Shown here: positions 35,081 through 43,014 of the stretch, piece by piece
How positions within the stretch are numbered: the first letter of the stretch is position 1
Layout of the letters: each line of letters opens with the position of its first letter
Source: an uncultured Algibacter sp.
GTDB lineage: Bacteria; Bacteroidota; Bacteroidia; Flavobacteriales; Flavobacteriaceae
Direction: 5' to 3'
Assembly (NCBI RefSeq): GCF_947487605.1
Contig: NZ_CANKXK010000001.1
Location: forward strand, 248,001-312,000
DNA: 64,000 nt
The notes under the pieces: generated by a model
What the model saw: only the letters and a program-made list of their open reading frames with translations
What the model was told of the DNA's origin: nothing
Database searches by the model: none
Position numbers and translations under genes: made by a program

Positions 35081-35648
35081 AACTTTCAATTATTTCTGGT
35101 TCTAGATGCTCTCTTAATATCGTTGCTAATTTTTTTCTTCCTCTAAATATTTTTACTTTAACATTATTAGCTTTTAAACCAACTGCTTTAGATATTTCTT
35201 CTAAAGATAATTCTTCAAAATAGTATAAAGTTAGTAAAAAAGCATCCTCACTTGGCAATAAAGCTATGCATTCTTGAATAGCTTTGCTATACTCTTCCTG
35301 TTCTAAACTATCCAATGCATTATCAATTGTTTTTACTTGATGCTCGGTAAATTCATTAATAGGAATATCATTAAAATGTTTTCTATTCTTTTTCAATCTA
35401 TCCAAACATGTGTTATAAGTTACTTTATACACCCATGTTGAAAATTTAGAATCCCCTTTAAACTTATTTATGGATTTATATATCTTTATAAAAGTGTCCT
35501 GCGAAACTTCTTCTGCCTCTTCCCTATTCTTTAGCATGCGCAATGCTAAAGTATAAACCAAATCCTTATAGCGATCTACTAATACTGAAAAAGCATTAGT
35601 GTCGCCATCAATTACTAAACTAATATAATATTGGTCGTTGGTGGTCAT
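35061..35648 (-). CDS. ECF RNA polymerase sigma factor (sigma-70 family)
   Basis: The 195 residues contain sigma region 2 (AFSVLVDRYKDLVYTLALRML, EEVSQDTFIKIYKSI, FSTWVYKVTYNTCLD) and region 4 (LPSEDAFLLTLYYFEELSLEEI, VKVKIFRGRKKL). There is no extra C-terminal domain. A TTG at 35669 would add seven residues but lies upstream of the predicted -10 element, so ATG 35648 is chosen. It overlaps the anti-sigma-like gene by 20 bp. Its promoter matches the divergent gene promoter, which points to autoregulation. Confidence 0.92.
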   Translation of the reverse strand: MTTNDQYYISLVIDGDTNAFSVLVDRYKDLVYTLALRMLKNREEAEEVSQDTFIKIYKSINKFKGDSKFSTWVYKVTYNTCLDRLKKNRKHFNDIPINEFTEHQVKTIDNALDSLEQEEYSKAIQECIALLPSEDAFLLTLYYFEELSLEEISKAVGLKANNVKVKIFRGRKKLATILREHLEPEIIESYERTGR

Positions 35649-35659
35649 TTTATTAATGA

Positions 35660-35687
35660 GACGACTCAATGCTCTTTTAGGTTACAA
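35660..35687 (-). promoter_or_regulatory. ECF-type promoter of the sigma factor gene
   Basis: On the minus strand TTGTAACC (35687-35680), exactly 16 bp, CGTC (35663-35660), 12 bp before the ATG. The leader would be only a few nucleotides. Confidence 0.7.
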
Positions 35688-35725
35688 TTATTCTTTAAAA
35701 TATTTTTTTTGCAAAAATTGTAACC
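35680..35725. repeat. Perfect 10-bp inverted repeat between divergent genes
   Basis: GGTTACAATT (35680-35689) and AATTGTAACC (35716-35725) with a 26-bp AT-rich spacer. The two arms are the -35 elements of the two divergent ECF promoters. Confidence 0.85.
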
Positions 35726-35745
35726 AAAACCAAAAACAAATCGTC
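35718..35745 (+). promoter_or_regulatory. ECF-type promoter of the DUF6249-like gene
   Basis: TTGTAACC (35718-35725), 16 bp, CGTC (35742-35745). It has the same elements and spacing as the promoter facing the sigma gene. The ATG is 46 bp downstream. Confidence 0.7.
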
Positions 35746-35791
35746 ATAAGCTATGAACACATGAAATTTAATCAATTAAAAACAAACAATT

Positions 35792-36136
35792 ATGGAAGGA
35801 ATTTTAATACCAATTAGCTTTTTTTTAGCAGTTTTCGGAGTTATCTATTTGCATTTATCTACAAGAAATAAAGAACGTTTAGCGCTTATTGAAAAAGGAG
35901 CCGATGCTAGTATTTTTATGAAAGGAAAAAGCCATACATCTCCAATCTGGAAAGTACTTCTTTTAAATTTAGCCTTATTACTAATGGGCATTGGTATTGG
36001 TGTATTCTTAGCAATGCTCCTTACCGAATTTACAACATTAAATGAAGATGCTGTATATCCTGCTATCATTTTCTTTATGGCGGGAGCATCTCTATTCCTT
36101 GGTTTTAAAATGACTAAAGACTTAGATAAAGAATAG
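35792..36136 (+). CDS. Small membrane protein, DUF6249-like
   Basis: The 114 residues have three hydrophobic segments (about 5-22, 54-76, 88-105) and a short cytoplasmic loop (STRNKERLALIEKGADASIFMKGKS). The sequence resembles DUF6249 proteins, common in Bacteroidetes next to ECF sigma genes; no function is established. A mirror-image ECF promoter pair links it to the sigma factor, so it is probably a target of it. A bidirectional terminator separates it from ddpX. Confidence 0.75.
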   Translation: MEGILIPISFFLAVFGVIYLHLSTRNKERLALIEKGADASIFMKGKSHTSPIWKVLLLNLALLLMGIGIGVFLAMLLTEFTTLNEDAVYPAIIFFMAGASLFLGFKMTKDLDKE

Positions 36137-36162
36137 TAAACATCATCAATCAAAAAAACATT

Positions 36163-36193
36163 AAAACCTGTTTTCAAAACGAAAGCAGGTTTT
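36163..36193. terminator. Bidirectional terminator between DUF6249-like and ddpX genes
   Basis: AAAACCTGTTTTC pairs with GAAAGCAGGTTTT (bulged at one base), with T-runs on both strands. It lies between converging genes. Confidence 0.7.
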
Positions 36194-36194
36194 T

Positions 36195-36860
36195 TTATTC
36201 AATAGGGAAATTGTAATATGTATTAGGAAATGGTTCTCCTTTTAAAGTGAAATGCCACCATTCTTTAGGATAATTTCTAAATCCAAATTTCAGCATAACA
36301 CTTTGTAAAAGTTTTCTATTAGCCTTCTGTTCTTCAGAAATATTATTAAAATTCACCCAAGATTCTTTTCCAAAAAAATCATATTTACTTCCCATATCTA
36401 TTGGCAAACTCGTATTTCCATCAATTATTGTTATGTCTACTGTACTACCACGACTATGACCCGATTTTGAAGCTATATATTCTTCTTTAAATAAGTCTTT
36501 CTTCTTTACATCTGGATAAAAAACATGCTTATTTAAAGTATCATTAATATCACGTGCCCAAAATATAAAATGATCTACAGCCTGTTGTGGTCTATAGCCA
36601 TCATAAACTTTCAAACATAAGTTTTGTTGTTGTAAATAACTCTGCACTTTTTTAAGTGCTTCCGCAGTTTGTTTTGTTAGTATAAGTTTATTCGCATTAT
36701 AACCATTAATGGCTGTTCCAACAAAATTGTTTGATGAATAATACCTTAATTCTACATCAATATCTGGAATAACATCATTTGCATATACAAATCCTTTAGG
36801 TAATTGTGCAAAACTAATAATGCAAAAGAATAAACAATATATATAACTACAGAATTTCAT
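36195..36860 (-). CDS. ddpX: D-alanyl-D-alanine dipeptidase (M15D/VanX family)
   Basis: It hydrolyses D-Ala-D-Ala, probably for peptidoglycan recycling. The 221 residues include a signal peptide (about 1-18), the RYYSSNNFVG block and a conserved arginine in YDGYRPQQA. Zinc ligands and catalytic glutamate are in SGHSRGSTVDITI (HxxxxxxD) and EWWHF. It is not next to vanH/vanA-type genes, so glycopeptide resistance is not indicated. An orphan minus-strand terminator lies about 55 bp upstream of its start. Confidence 0.92.
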   Translation of the reverse strand: MKFCSYIYCLFFCIISFAQLPKGFVYANDVIPDIDVELRYYSSNNFVGTAINGYNANKLILTKQTAEALKKVQSYLQQQNLCLKVYDGYRPQQAVDHFIFWARDINDTLNKHVFYPDVKKKDLFKEEYIASKSGHSRGSTVDITIIDGNTSLPIDMGSKYDFFGKESWVNFNNISEEQKANRKLLQSVMLKFGFRNYPKEWWHFTLKGEPFPNTYYNFPIE

Positions 36861-37264
36861 AAACTTGAGTTACGGCTAATTTATATAAAATAAGTTTATC
36901 TAAAGTTTTAAACACAAAAAAACCGAGTTCCCTCAAACTCGGTTCTTTCTTAATTTGCTTTTTACTTACGAAGTTAGATTTAGGGTCTCTATATCAACAA
37001 CATAATGCAAATATTAATTAATTAATCCATTGAACTAAAAAGTATGTTATTTAGTACACACCAAAAGTAAAAATATAAATGAAACAAGACGACAAAAAAC
37101 ATATAAAATCGATGAAATACACTTTTTTTTAACATTTATCGTCGTAATAAACCATATTATCGACGAAATACACAAAATACGAATAGAATAAAAAACAATA
37201 AAACATTGTTTATTTAGTTATTTCTATTAGTAAATTTGATTTATTACTTAACAATAATATATAA
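36861..37264. other. 404-bp divergent intergenic region
   Basis: It lies between ddpX and the alpha/beta hydrolase. It holds a minus-strand terminator (36915-36943), a possible minus-strand -7 box TACTTTTG (37069-37062), and near-identical 15-bp direct repeats ATCGAYGAAATACAC at 37108-37122 and 37159-37173, with TATCGTCG between them. No ORF above 40 codons is credible. Confidence 0.6.
36915..36943 (-). terminator. Orphan minus-strand intrinsic terminator
   Basis: AACCGAGTT (36920-36928), loop CCCTCA, AACTCGGTT (36935-36943); on the minus strand the stem is followed by TTTTTTT. No gene precedes it on that strand for at least 300 bp. Confidence 0.75.
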
Positions 37265-38194
37265 ATGAAAATTAAAATATTAATATTAGCTTTCTTCTGT
37301 TATAATATAGGTATTACTCAAAACAAATACTTCACTGAGCAAAATTTATCGATTAACAAATTTATTGAAGGCACCTTACTTCTTCCTTCGAATAAAACTA
37401 ACACTCCATTAGCAATTATTATTGGTGGTTCTGGACCAACTGACAGAAATGGCAATCAAAATTTTCAAAAAAATAATTCTTTAAAAAAATTAGCAGAAGC
37501 TTTATCTATTGAGGGCATTGCAACTTTTAGGTACGATAAACGTGTTGTAAAACAAATAAAACAAGGCATTATAGATAAGGACATTATGTTTGATGATTTT
37601 ATTGATGATGCAATATCTACCAGTAACTATTTTAAAAAACAAAGACTCTTTAATAAAATTTATATAGTAGGTCATAGTCAAGGAAGTTTAGTAGGAATGG
37701 TCGCTGCTAAAAATCGAGCCGATGGCTTTATTTCTATAGCTGGTGCAGGACAAAGTATAGATAATGTTATTATTGAACAAATTAATTTAACCGCTCCTCA
37801 GTTTAATGAAGAGACAAAACGCATATTCGCAGCTTTAAAAAAAGGAAGAACAGTAAAAGATTACCCACAAGCTCTAACTTCCATTTTTAAAGAAGATATT
37901 CAAGGTTTTATGAGAAATTGGATACAATATAAGCCTACAGAAATAATTACTGAGTTGAAAATACCCATTCTTATAATTAACGGAGATAAAGACTTGCAAG
38001 TAAGCGTTGAAGAGGCTAATACACTAAAAAAAGCGGCTCCTAAAGCTAAACTTATGATTGTAAAAAACATGAACCATGTGCTTGTTCCAATAGCTGGTGA
38101 TAACTTGGATAACTCAAAATCTTACAATCAACCTAACCGTGAAATATCAGAAGAGCTTATTGAGCATATATCGAAATTTATAAACTCAAACTAG
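37265..38194 (+). CDS. Alpha/beta hydrolase (S33-like)
   Basis: The 309 residues include an N-terminal signal peptide (cleaved around ITQN) and an alpha/beta-hydrolase core with nucleophile elbow GHSQG (136-140, Ser138), oxyanion region GGSGPTDRNGN, acid in INGDKDLQ and catalytic His in KNMNHVL. It belongs to the serine aminopeptidase S33/dienelactone hydrolase group; the substrate is not readable. It is exported to the periplasm. The upstream region contains direct repeats that may be operators. Confidence 0.88.
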   Translation: MKIKILILAFFCYNIGITQNKYFTEQNLSINKFIEGTLLLPSNKTNTPLAIIIGGSGPTDRNGNQNFQKNNSLKKLAEALSIEGIATFRYDKRVVKQIKQGIIDKDIMFDDFIDDAISTSNYFKKQRLFNKIYIVGHSQGSLVGMVAAKNRADGFISIAGAGQSIDNVIIEQINLTAPQFNEETKRIFAALKKGRTVKDYPQALTSIFKEDIQGFMRNWIQYKPTEIITELKIPILIINGDKDLQVSVEEANTLKKAAPKAKLMIVKNMNHVLVPIAGDNLDNSKSYNQPNREISEELIEHISKFINSN

Positions 38195-38327
38195 TATTAC
38201 AATAAACAGTAAACAGTAAACAAAGTAAATATGCGAGTTTAACGAAAAAAAGCTTAATGTTAGCGATTAAATTATGAGTGATAAGGGCAACTCTTTTAGT
38301 TTTAGTATTTTAAACAAGACCCCAACT

Positions 38328-39047
38328 ATGAAAAAACCTCAAATAGCACTACTCCTTTTTTTGTTTTGTACCATTATTAACGCCCAAGAATTTGCACTTG
38401 GTATCAAAGGAGGAATTAATAAGTATAACATAGGTGAAGTATTATCATTTGGTGGTTCTTTTCAACAAGGAGCACCTAACGAAATCTTTTCTCCCAATAA
38501 TGAATTAAATTTTCATTTCGGGGCGTTTTTAGATATCTCCTTTGGTGATTTTTTTGTAAGACCCGAAGTCATTTTCGGTTCTATAAATAATAATTACGAT
38601 TTTCCTAATCAAACTTCGGAATGGAAAACTTCAAAAGTTGATATTCCAATTTTAATAGGTTATAAAATTTTTGACCCTGTGGCTATATATGTTGGTCCTA
38701 CTTTTAGTTTTAATCAAGATGTAACTTTAGATGGCGCTAACAACGAAGTTGGAGCATCAATTATTCCTTACGAAGAAAGTTTAGCGCACTTTAGTATTGG
38801 AATTCAAGTAGAATTTAAACAATTTGGAGTTGATGTTCGCTATAATCTTCCAGCTAAAGAAATTCCTACTACGAGGAATGATTTTAATTTCTCTGAATAT
38901 GGTGTTAATCAAGCAGACATAAAAGCCTTTGAGCCTTCGCAGGTAAGTTTAAGTTTAAATATATTTTTATTTAGAACAGATGGTGATGATATTGATGGCT
39001 TTTTCTCTAATTTATTTAAGAGTAATAAATGCTGGTGTCCAAAATAA
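38328..39047 (+). CDS. PorT-like outer-membrane beta-barrel protein
   Basis: The 239 residues start at ATG 38328, which gives a signal peptide ending CTIINAQEFAL; an upstream ATG at 38274 would bury it. The mature protein shows alternating beta strands (FGAFLDISFGDFFVRPEVIFG; VAIYVGPTFSFNQD; LAHFSIGIQVEFKQFGVDVRYN) with the typical outer-membrane-protein pattern of the PorT/beta-barrel family. Its cargo or role is unknown. A terminator follows. Confidence 0.83.
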   Translation: MKKPQIALLLFLFCTIINAQEFALGIKGGINKYNIGEVLSFGGSFQQGAPNEIFSPNNELNFHFGAFLDISFGDFFVRPEVIFGSINNNYDFPNQTSEWKTSKVDIPILIGYKIFDPVAIYVGPTFSFNQDVTLDGANNEVGASIIPYEESLAHFSIGIQVEFKQFGVDVRYNLPAKEIPTTRNDFNFSEYGVNQADIKAFEPSQVSLSLNIFLFRTDGDDIDGFFSNLFKSNKCWCPK

Positions 39048-39070
39048 AAAAAGCAAAATCGTTATAAATT

Positions 39071-39100
39071 AAAAAAGCATCCTAAATAGGATGCTTTTTT
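39071..39100 (+). terminator. Intrinsic terminator of the PorT-like gene
   Basis: AAAAAAGCATCCT (39071-39083) pairs with AGGATGCTTTTTT (39088-39100), loop AAAT. It lies 24 bp after the stop codon. Confidence 0.85.
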
Positions 39101-39267
39101 ACTAACTAACCAACCAAAAATATGGATTACAATTCAATAGTTTAAAGTAACCACTCAATAAACTATTATAATTAATGTAATTACTATTTATATATCAAAT
39201 GGCGTGCCAAACTAAAATTATTCCTTTCTATATTTTCTTTATATTGTACTTTTTAAGCTAGAATTGT

Positions 39268-40530
39268 ATGGAAAGTCAACCAATATTTATAAATGATACT
39301 ATTGTATTTGGACTATTAATGCTCATGTTGGCATTGGTATTTTATACCTCTGCAAAAAAAACAGGATTCTGGTCTAAGTTTTATAGTATTATCCCAGCAT
39401 TATTAATGTGCTATCTCTTGCCAGCTATATTAAACTCCTTGGGCTTAATTTCTCCTGAAATATCAAAAGTTTATGATATATCCAAAAACTATTTACTACC
39501 AGCTGCTTTAGTACTTATGACGTTAAGTTTAGATTTAAAATCCGTTTTTAATCTAGGTCCAAAAGCATTAACAATGTTTTTTGTAGGTACTGTAGGAATT
39601 GTTATTGGAGGCCCAATTGCTATACTTTTAGTGTCTATAGTAAGTCCAGAAACAGTTGGTGGCGCTGGGCCAGATGCTGTATGGCGTGGCCTTTCAACAT
39701 TAGCAGGAAGTTGGATAGGTGGTGGTGCTAATCAAACTGCTATGTATGAAATTTTTAAATACAATCCAGAAAAATTTGGCGCTATGATTTTAGTAGACAT
39801 TGTAGTAGCTCAGCTATGGATGGCTGTTTTGTTATTTGGTATTGGGCAAAAAAACAAAATAGACAGATGGCTAAAAGCGGACACTTCAGCAATTGAAAAA
39901 CTAAAGCAAAAAGTAATTAATTATGAAAAAAGCGTTTCGAAAATTCCAAATTTAACAGATTATATGATTATGTTCGGAATCGCTTTTGCTGCAGTTGGAA
40001 TAGCTCATTATGGTTCTAACAAGATTTCAACTTTTTTAACATCAAATTTTGATGTTTTTAACGATAAAACTTCAGCACTAGCATCATTTACGTCCACTTT
40101 CTTTTGGATGATTACCATAGCTACTATAATTGGAATAATACTATCTTTCACTAGAGCAAAAAAATATGAAGGTGCTGGTGCTAGCAAACTAGGAAGTGTC
40201 TTTATATATGTTCTAGTTGCCAGTATTGGAATGAAGATGGATATAGCATCAATTTTTGAAAACCCTGGCTTATTAGTTGTGGGCATTATTTGGATGGCAA
40301 TTCATGTTATCCTTTTGGTCATAACTGCAAAAATAATAAGAGCTCCTTATTTCTTTTTAGCCGTTGGAAGCAAGGCTAATGTTGGCGGTGCTGCTTCTGC
40401 TCCTGTTGTTGCAGCAGCTTTTCATCCTTCATTGGCAACGGTAGGAGTTTTACTAGCCGTTGTAGGATACGCCATAGGCACATTCTCTGCTTTATTTTGT
40501 GCTAACTTAATGGAATTGGTTGCTCCTTAA
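39268..40530 (+). CDS. DUF819 family membrane transporter
   Basis: This 420-residue inner-membrane protein with about 10-12 hydrophobic segments has DUF819 blocks: YDISKNYLLPAALVLMTLSL, LSTLAGSWIGGGANQTAM, SKANVGGAASAPVVAAAFHPS. The family is thought to be a transporter; the substrate is unknown. It stands alone on the plus strand, with the DUF4369 lipoprotein gene 58 bp downstream. Confidence 0.88.
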   Translation: MESQPIFINDTIVFGLLMLMLALVFYTSAKKTGFWSKFYSIIPALLMCYLLPAILNSLGLISPEISKVYDISKNYLLPAALVLMTLSLDLKSVFNLGPKALTMFFVGTVGIVIGGPIAILLVSIVSPETVGGAGPDAVWRGLSTLAGSWIGGGANQTAMYEIFKYNPEKFGAMILVDIVVAQLWMAVLLFGIGQKNKIDRWLKADTSAIEKLKQKVINYEKSVSKIPNLTDYMIMFGIAFAAVGIAHYGSNKISTFLTSNFDVFNDKTSALASFTSTFFWMITIATIIGIILSFTRAKKYEGAGASKLGSVFIYVLVASIGMKMDIASIFENPGLLVVGIIWMAIHVILLVITAKIIRAPYFFLAVGSKANVGGAASAPVVAAAFHPSLATVGVLLAVVGYAIGTFSALFCANLMELVAP

Positions 40531-40588
40531 ATTAGGTATTAAATTAAATTTTTAGATATTTGCGAGACAAAAATCCAAACATATTTAA

Positions 40589-41293
40589 ATGAAAAAACTA
40601 GCCTTTCTTTTTGCACTCTTTTTAATATTTTCATGTAATGAAAAACAACCAGATTTATTGGTAAAAACAAATATAAAAGGCTTAAAAAAAGGAATTGTTT
40701 ACCTAAAAAAAGCTCAAGATTCAACTATTGTAACAGTAGATTCTGTAATTGTTAGTGGCAATGACACTTTTGAGTTACAAAGCTCTATTAAATCCCCTGA
40801 AATATTTTTCTTGTACTTAGATAAAAACAGTAACGAAGAAGACAGAATTACTTTTTTTGCTGATAAAGGAGTAATAGAAATAAATACAACACTTAAAAAT
40901 TTTGTTTTTGATGCAAAAATAAAAGGCTCAAAACAACAAAAAACTTTAGAAGAATATCAACTATTAATGTCTCGTCTAAACAATAGAAACTTAGACTTAA
41001 TTAAGGAAAGTTTTGAAGCTCAAAAAAGAGGAGACTCATTAGCTGGAAAAATTTATGAAGAAAAACAAAATAGCCTTTTAAAAAATCGCTACTTACAAAC
41101 TGTAAACTTTGCTTTAAATAATAATGATAGCGAAGTAGCACCTTATTTAGCCTTAACTGAAATTTACAACGCCAGAGTTAAGTTTCTAGATACCATAAAT
41201 AAAATGCTAACTCCAGAAGTAAAAGCTTCAAAATATGGTAAACAATTACAAACTTTTATTGACAAAATTAAGAATCAAGAAAACGATAAATAA
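40589..41293 (+). CDS. DUF4369 lipoprotein
   Basis: The 234 residues carry a lipoprotein signal (IFSC, lipidated Cys16) and an N-terminal DUF4369 beta-sandwich (about 22-110). The C-terminal half is helical (YQLLMSRLNNRNLDLIKESF; RYLQTVNFALNNND). DUF4369 proteins are often fused to thioredoxin-like domains; no thioredoxin CxxC is present here, so this is the truncated or stand-alone type. It is in the cell envelope. A perfect 22-bp terminator follows. Confidence 0.85.
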   Translation: MKKLAFLFALFLIFSCNEKQPDLLVKTNIKGLKKGIVYLKKAQDSTIVTVDSVIVSGNDTFELQSSIKSPEIFFLYLDKNSNEEDRITFFADKGVIEINTTLKNFVFDAKIKGSKQQKTLEEYQLLMSRLNNRNLDLIKESFEAQKRGDSLAGKIYEEKQNSLLKNRYLQTVNFALNNNDSEVAPYLALTEIYNARVKFLDTINKMLTPEVKASKYGKQLQTFIDKIKNQENDK

Positions 41294-41314
41294 TGTATTA
41301 ACTAGTAATAAATG

Positions 41315-41360
41315 TAATAAACAAAAAGACCTTTCAAATGAAAGGTCTTTTTGTTTATTA
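41315..41360. terminator. Perfect 22-bp bidirectional terminator
   Basis: TAATAAACAAAAAGACCTTT...(41315-41336) pairs fully with 41339-41360 across a two-base loop, with A- and T-runs on both sides. It serves converging genes. Confidence 0.9.
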
Positions 41361-41375
41361 CAAGTCTATTATAGG

Positions 41376-41645
41376 CTATGCTAATTTATTAATTTTTTCA
41401 ATTAGAGACTTTCCTTTCAATTCAAGGTCGTTACGAATAGCTTTAAAATGTAATTTTTTATTCTCGACACTTTTGTCATTAGCTTTTGTAATTAATTCGT
41501 CAAAAGCCTCAATAGCTTCATCTATAATCGCTTCGCTCTTTTTTGTGTCTTTATCTGTATTAGCATATTCCCAAACATATACTGCTTCAATAATATCGCC
41601 TAAAACATAGTTTATATCTTTCTTTAGATCTCTAACATTTGCCAT
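41376..41645 (-). CDS. Conserved small hypothetical protein
   Basis: The 89 residues are all-helical and charged (MANVRDLKKDINYVLGDIIEAVYVWEY; EAIIDEAIEAFDELITKAND). No signal peptide, membrane segment or known motif is visible. A longer frame reaches 41672, but ATG 41645 fits the compact helical protein better. It resembles unnamed small proteins common in Flavobacteriaceae; no function can be offered. A bidirectional terminator lies 15 bp past its stop. Confidence 0.7.
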   Translation of the reverse strand: MANVRDLKKDINYVLGDIIEAVYVWEYANTDKDTKKSEAIIDEAIEAFDELITKANDKSVENKKLHFKAIRNDLELKGKSLIEKINKLA

Positions 41646-41958
41646 TTTTTCAGTTTTTAAAAGTTGAAACAAAAATAATTAAATTATTCATAACATCATT
41701 TTGAATATGAGACGAATTCCATTTATTTTAAGCGAAGACTTCTAATAATTTTTAATTAGTAGCTTCTTAGTTTATAATTCTTAATCGTACTAAGAAGTAA
41801 TATAGTTTCTCCTAATTTTTAATGTTTCAAAAAAAAGTAATAGTAAATATTTGTGCTTCACTTCCAATATATATGTCTATTATAAAGGAATCGAACGTGT
41901 TCTATTTTTGTATAATTGTGTTACAACAAAATAATTTGTTATAAAATATGACTCATAA
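41646..41958. other. Intergenic region between small hypothetical and queD-like genes
   Basis: These 313 bp are AT-rich without a credible ORF. One hairpin, CTTCTTAGT (41763-41771)/ACTAAGAAG (41789-41797) with a 17-base loop, is visible. I see no promoter matching TAnnTTTG on the minus strand for the small gene. Confidence 0.5.
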
Positions 41959-42372
41959 TTAATTTCCAGAATAGGTTACAAAATTCCTAGGTGTTTCAAA
42001 AAGTGTGATTTCTAATTCTAAATGAGTTTCTAAACGTGGTTTTATCTTATTATAAATTACAACAGAAATATTTTCAGCTGTTGGGTTTAAATTTTTAAAT
42101 TCTTCAACTTGAAGATTCAAGTTTTTATGATCGAAAGCATCTTCAACCTCTTCTTTAATAATCTCTTTCAAAATTTTAATATCGATAACATAACCCGTGT
42201 CTACATTTATACTACCTGTAACACTTACAATTAAATCGTAATTATGGCCATGAAAACTTGGGTTATTACATTTTCCGAAGACTTCCTCATTTTGCTCATT
42301 GCTCCAATCTTTTCTATACAACCTATGAGCTGCGTTAAAGTGCGCCTTTCTACTAACTGTTACTTTACTCAT
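41959..42372 (-). CDS. queD: 6-carboxytetrahydropterin synthase/6-pyruvoyl-tetrahydropterin synthase (QueD family)
   Basis: The 137 residues have the zinc ligands of the family: AHFNAAHRL, and HGHNYDLIV (HxH), with a catalytic cysteine in FGKCNNPSFH and PTAENISVVIYNKIKP near the end. The enzyme makes 6-carboxytetrahydropterin for queuosine or, in some bacteria, tetrahydropterins. It overlaps the idi gene by 8 bp (42365-42372), so the two are translationally linked. Other que genes are not in the window, so the pathway cannot be confirmed. Confidence 0.88.
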   Translation of the reverse strand: MSKVTVSRKAHFNAAHRLYRKDWSNEQNEEVFGKCNNPSFHGHNYDLIVSVTGSINVDTGYVIDIKILKEIIKEEVEDAFDHKNLNLQVEEFKNLNPTAENISVVIYNKIKPRLETHLELEITLFETPRNFVTYSGN

Positions 42373-42895
42373 TTGATGTTATATTTATATGTTGGTAAAA
42401 TTTTTTGAAAATAATTTTAAACCATTCTGTATAATATTGCGGATGTAACTCAATATCGACTTTTACATTTTCTAAAGGCATCCATTTCCAATCGGCTACT
42501 TCATCTATATTAATCTTAGGAGATTCATTATGTTTTCCAACCATAATGTGGTCGTACTCATGCTCGGTCAAACCATTATCAAAAGACGCTTTGTAAATGA
42601 AAGATATAGTTTCTTGTAAATCTACAACAAAGCCCATTTCTTCTTGTAGTCGTCTTTTACCAGCTTCAATATTACTCTCACCATCACGCTGATGACTGCA
42701 ACAAGTATTAGTCCACAGTCCAGGTGAATGATATTTATGTAATGCTCTTTGTTGCAACATTAATTCATTAGCATCATTAAAAATAAATACAGAAAATGCA
42801 CGATGCAACACCGCTTTTTCATGTGCTTCCAACTTAGGCATTAAACCTATTTGTTCATCTAGTTCATTTACTAGAATTACCTTTTCTTCTTCCAT
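42365..42895 (-). CDS. idi: Isopentenyl-diphosphate delta-isomerase (type 1)
   Basis: It interconverts IPP and DMAPP. The 176 residues start MEEEKVILVNELDEQIG, carry the Cys in TNTCCSHQRDGESN, and the Nudix-type GxRxLxEE-like block AGKRRLQEEMGF. EHEYDHI near the C-terminus carries the metal-binding acidic residues. ATG 42895 is chosen over an upstream ATG (42961) that would add 22 hydrophobic residues unlike the family. The gene overlaps queD by 8 bp and runs divergently from prfC. Confidence 0.93.
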   Translation of the reverse strand: MEEEKVILVNELDEQIGLMPKLEAHEKAVLHRAFSVFIFNDANELMLQQRALHKYHSPGLWTNTCCSHQRDGESNIEAGKRRLQEEMGFVVDLQETISFIYKASFDNGLTEHEYDHIMVGKHNESPKINIDEVADWKWMPLENVKVDIELHPQYYTEWFKIIFKKFYQHINITSNE

Positions 42896-43014
42896 AGAAA
42901 ACAAAAATACCAAGTAATATATTAATATTCTCATTCTATCATATAAAATCTGATATCGCAATTCTGAAATCGTAAATTATAAAGTATCTTTGCAACCCAT
43001 TTGCACAATTATTT

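Noticed and set aside
36195-36860. Vancomycin-resistance locus
   Set aside because: The VanX-type dipeptidase is single, signal-bearing and without vanH or vanA partners; a recycling role is more likely.
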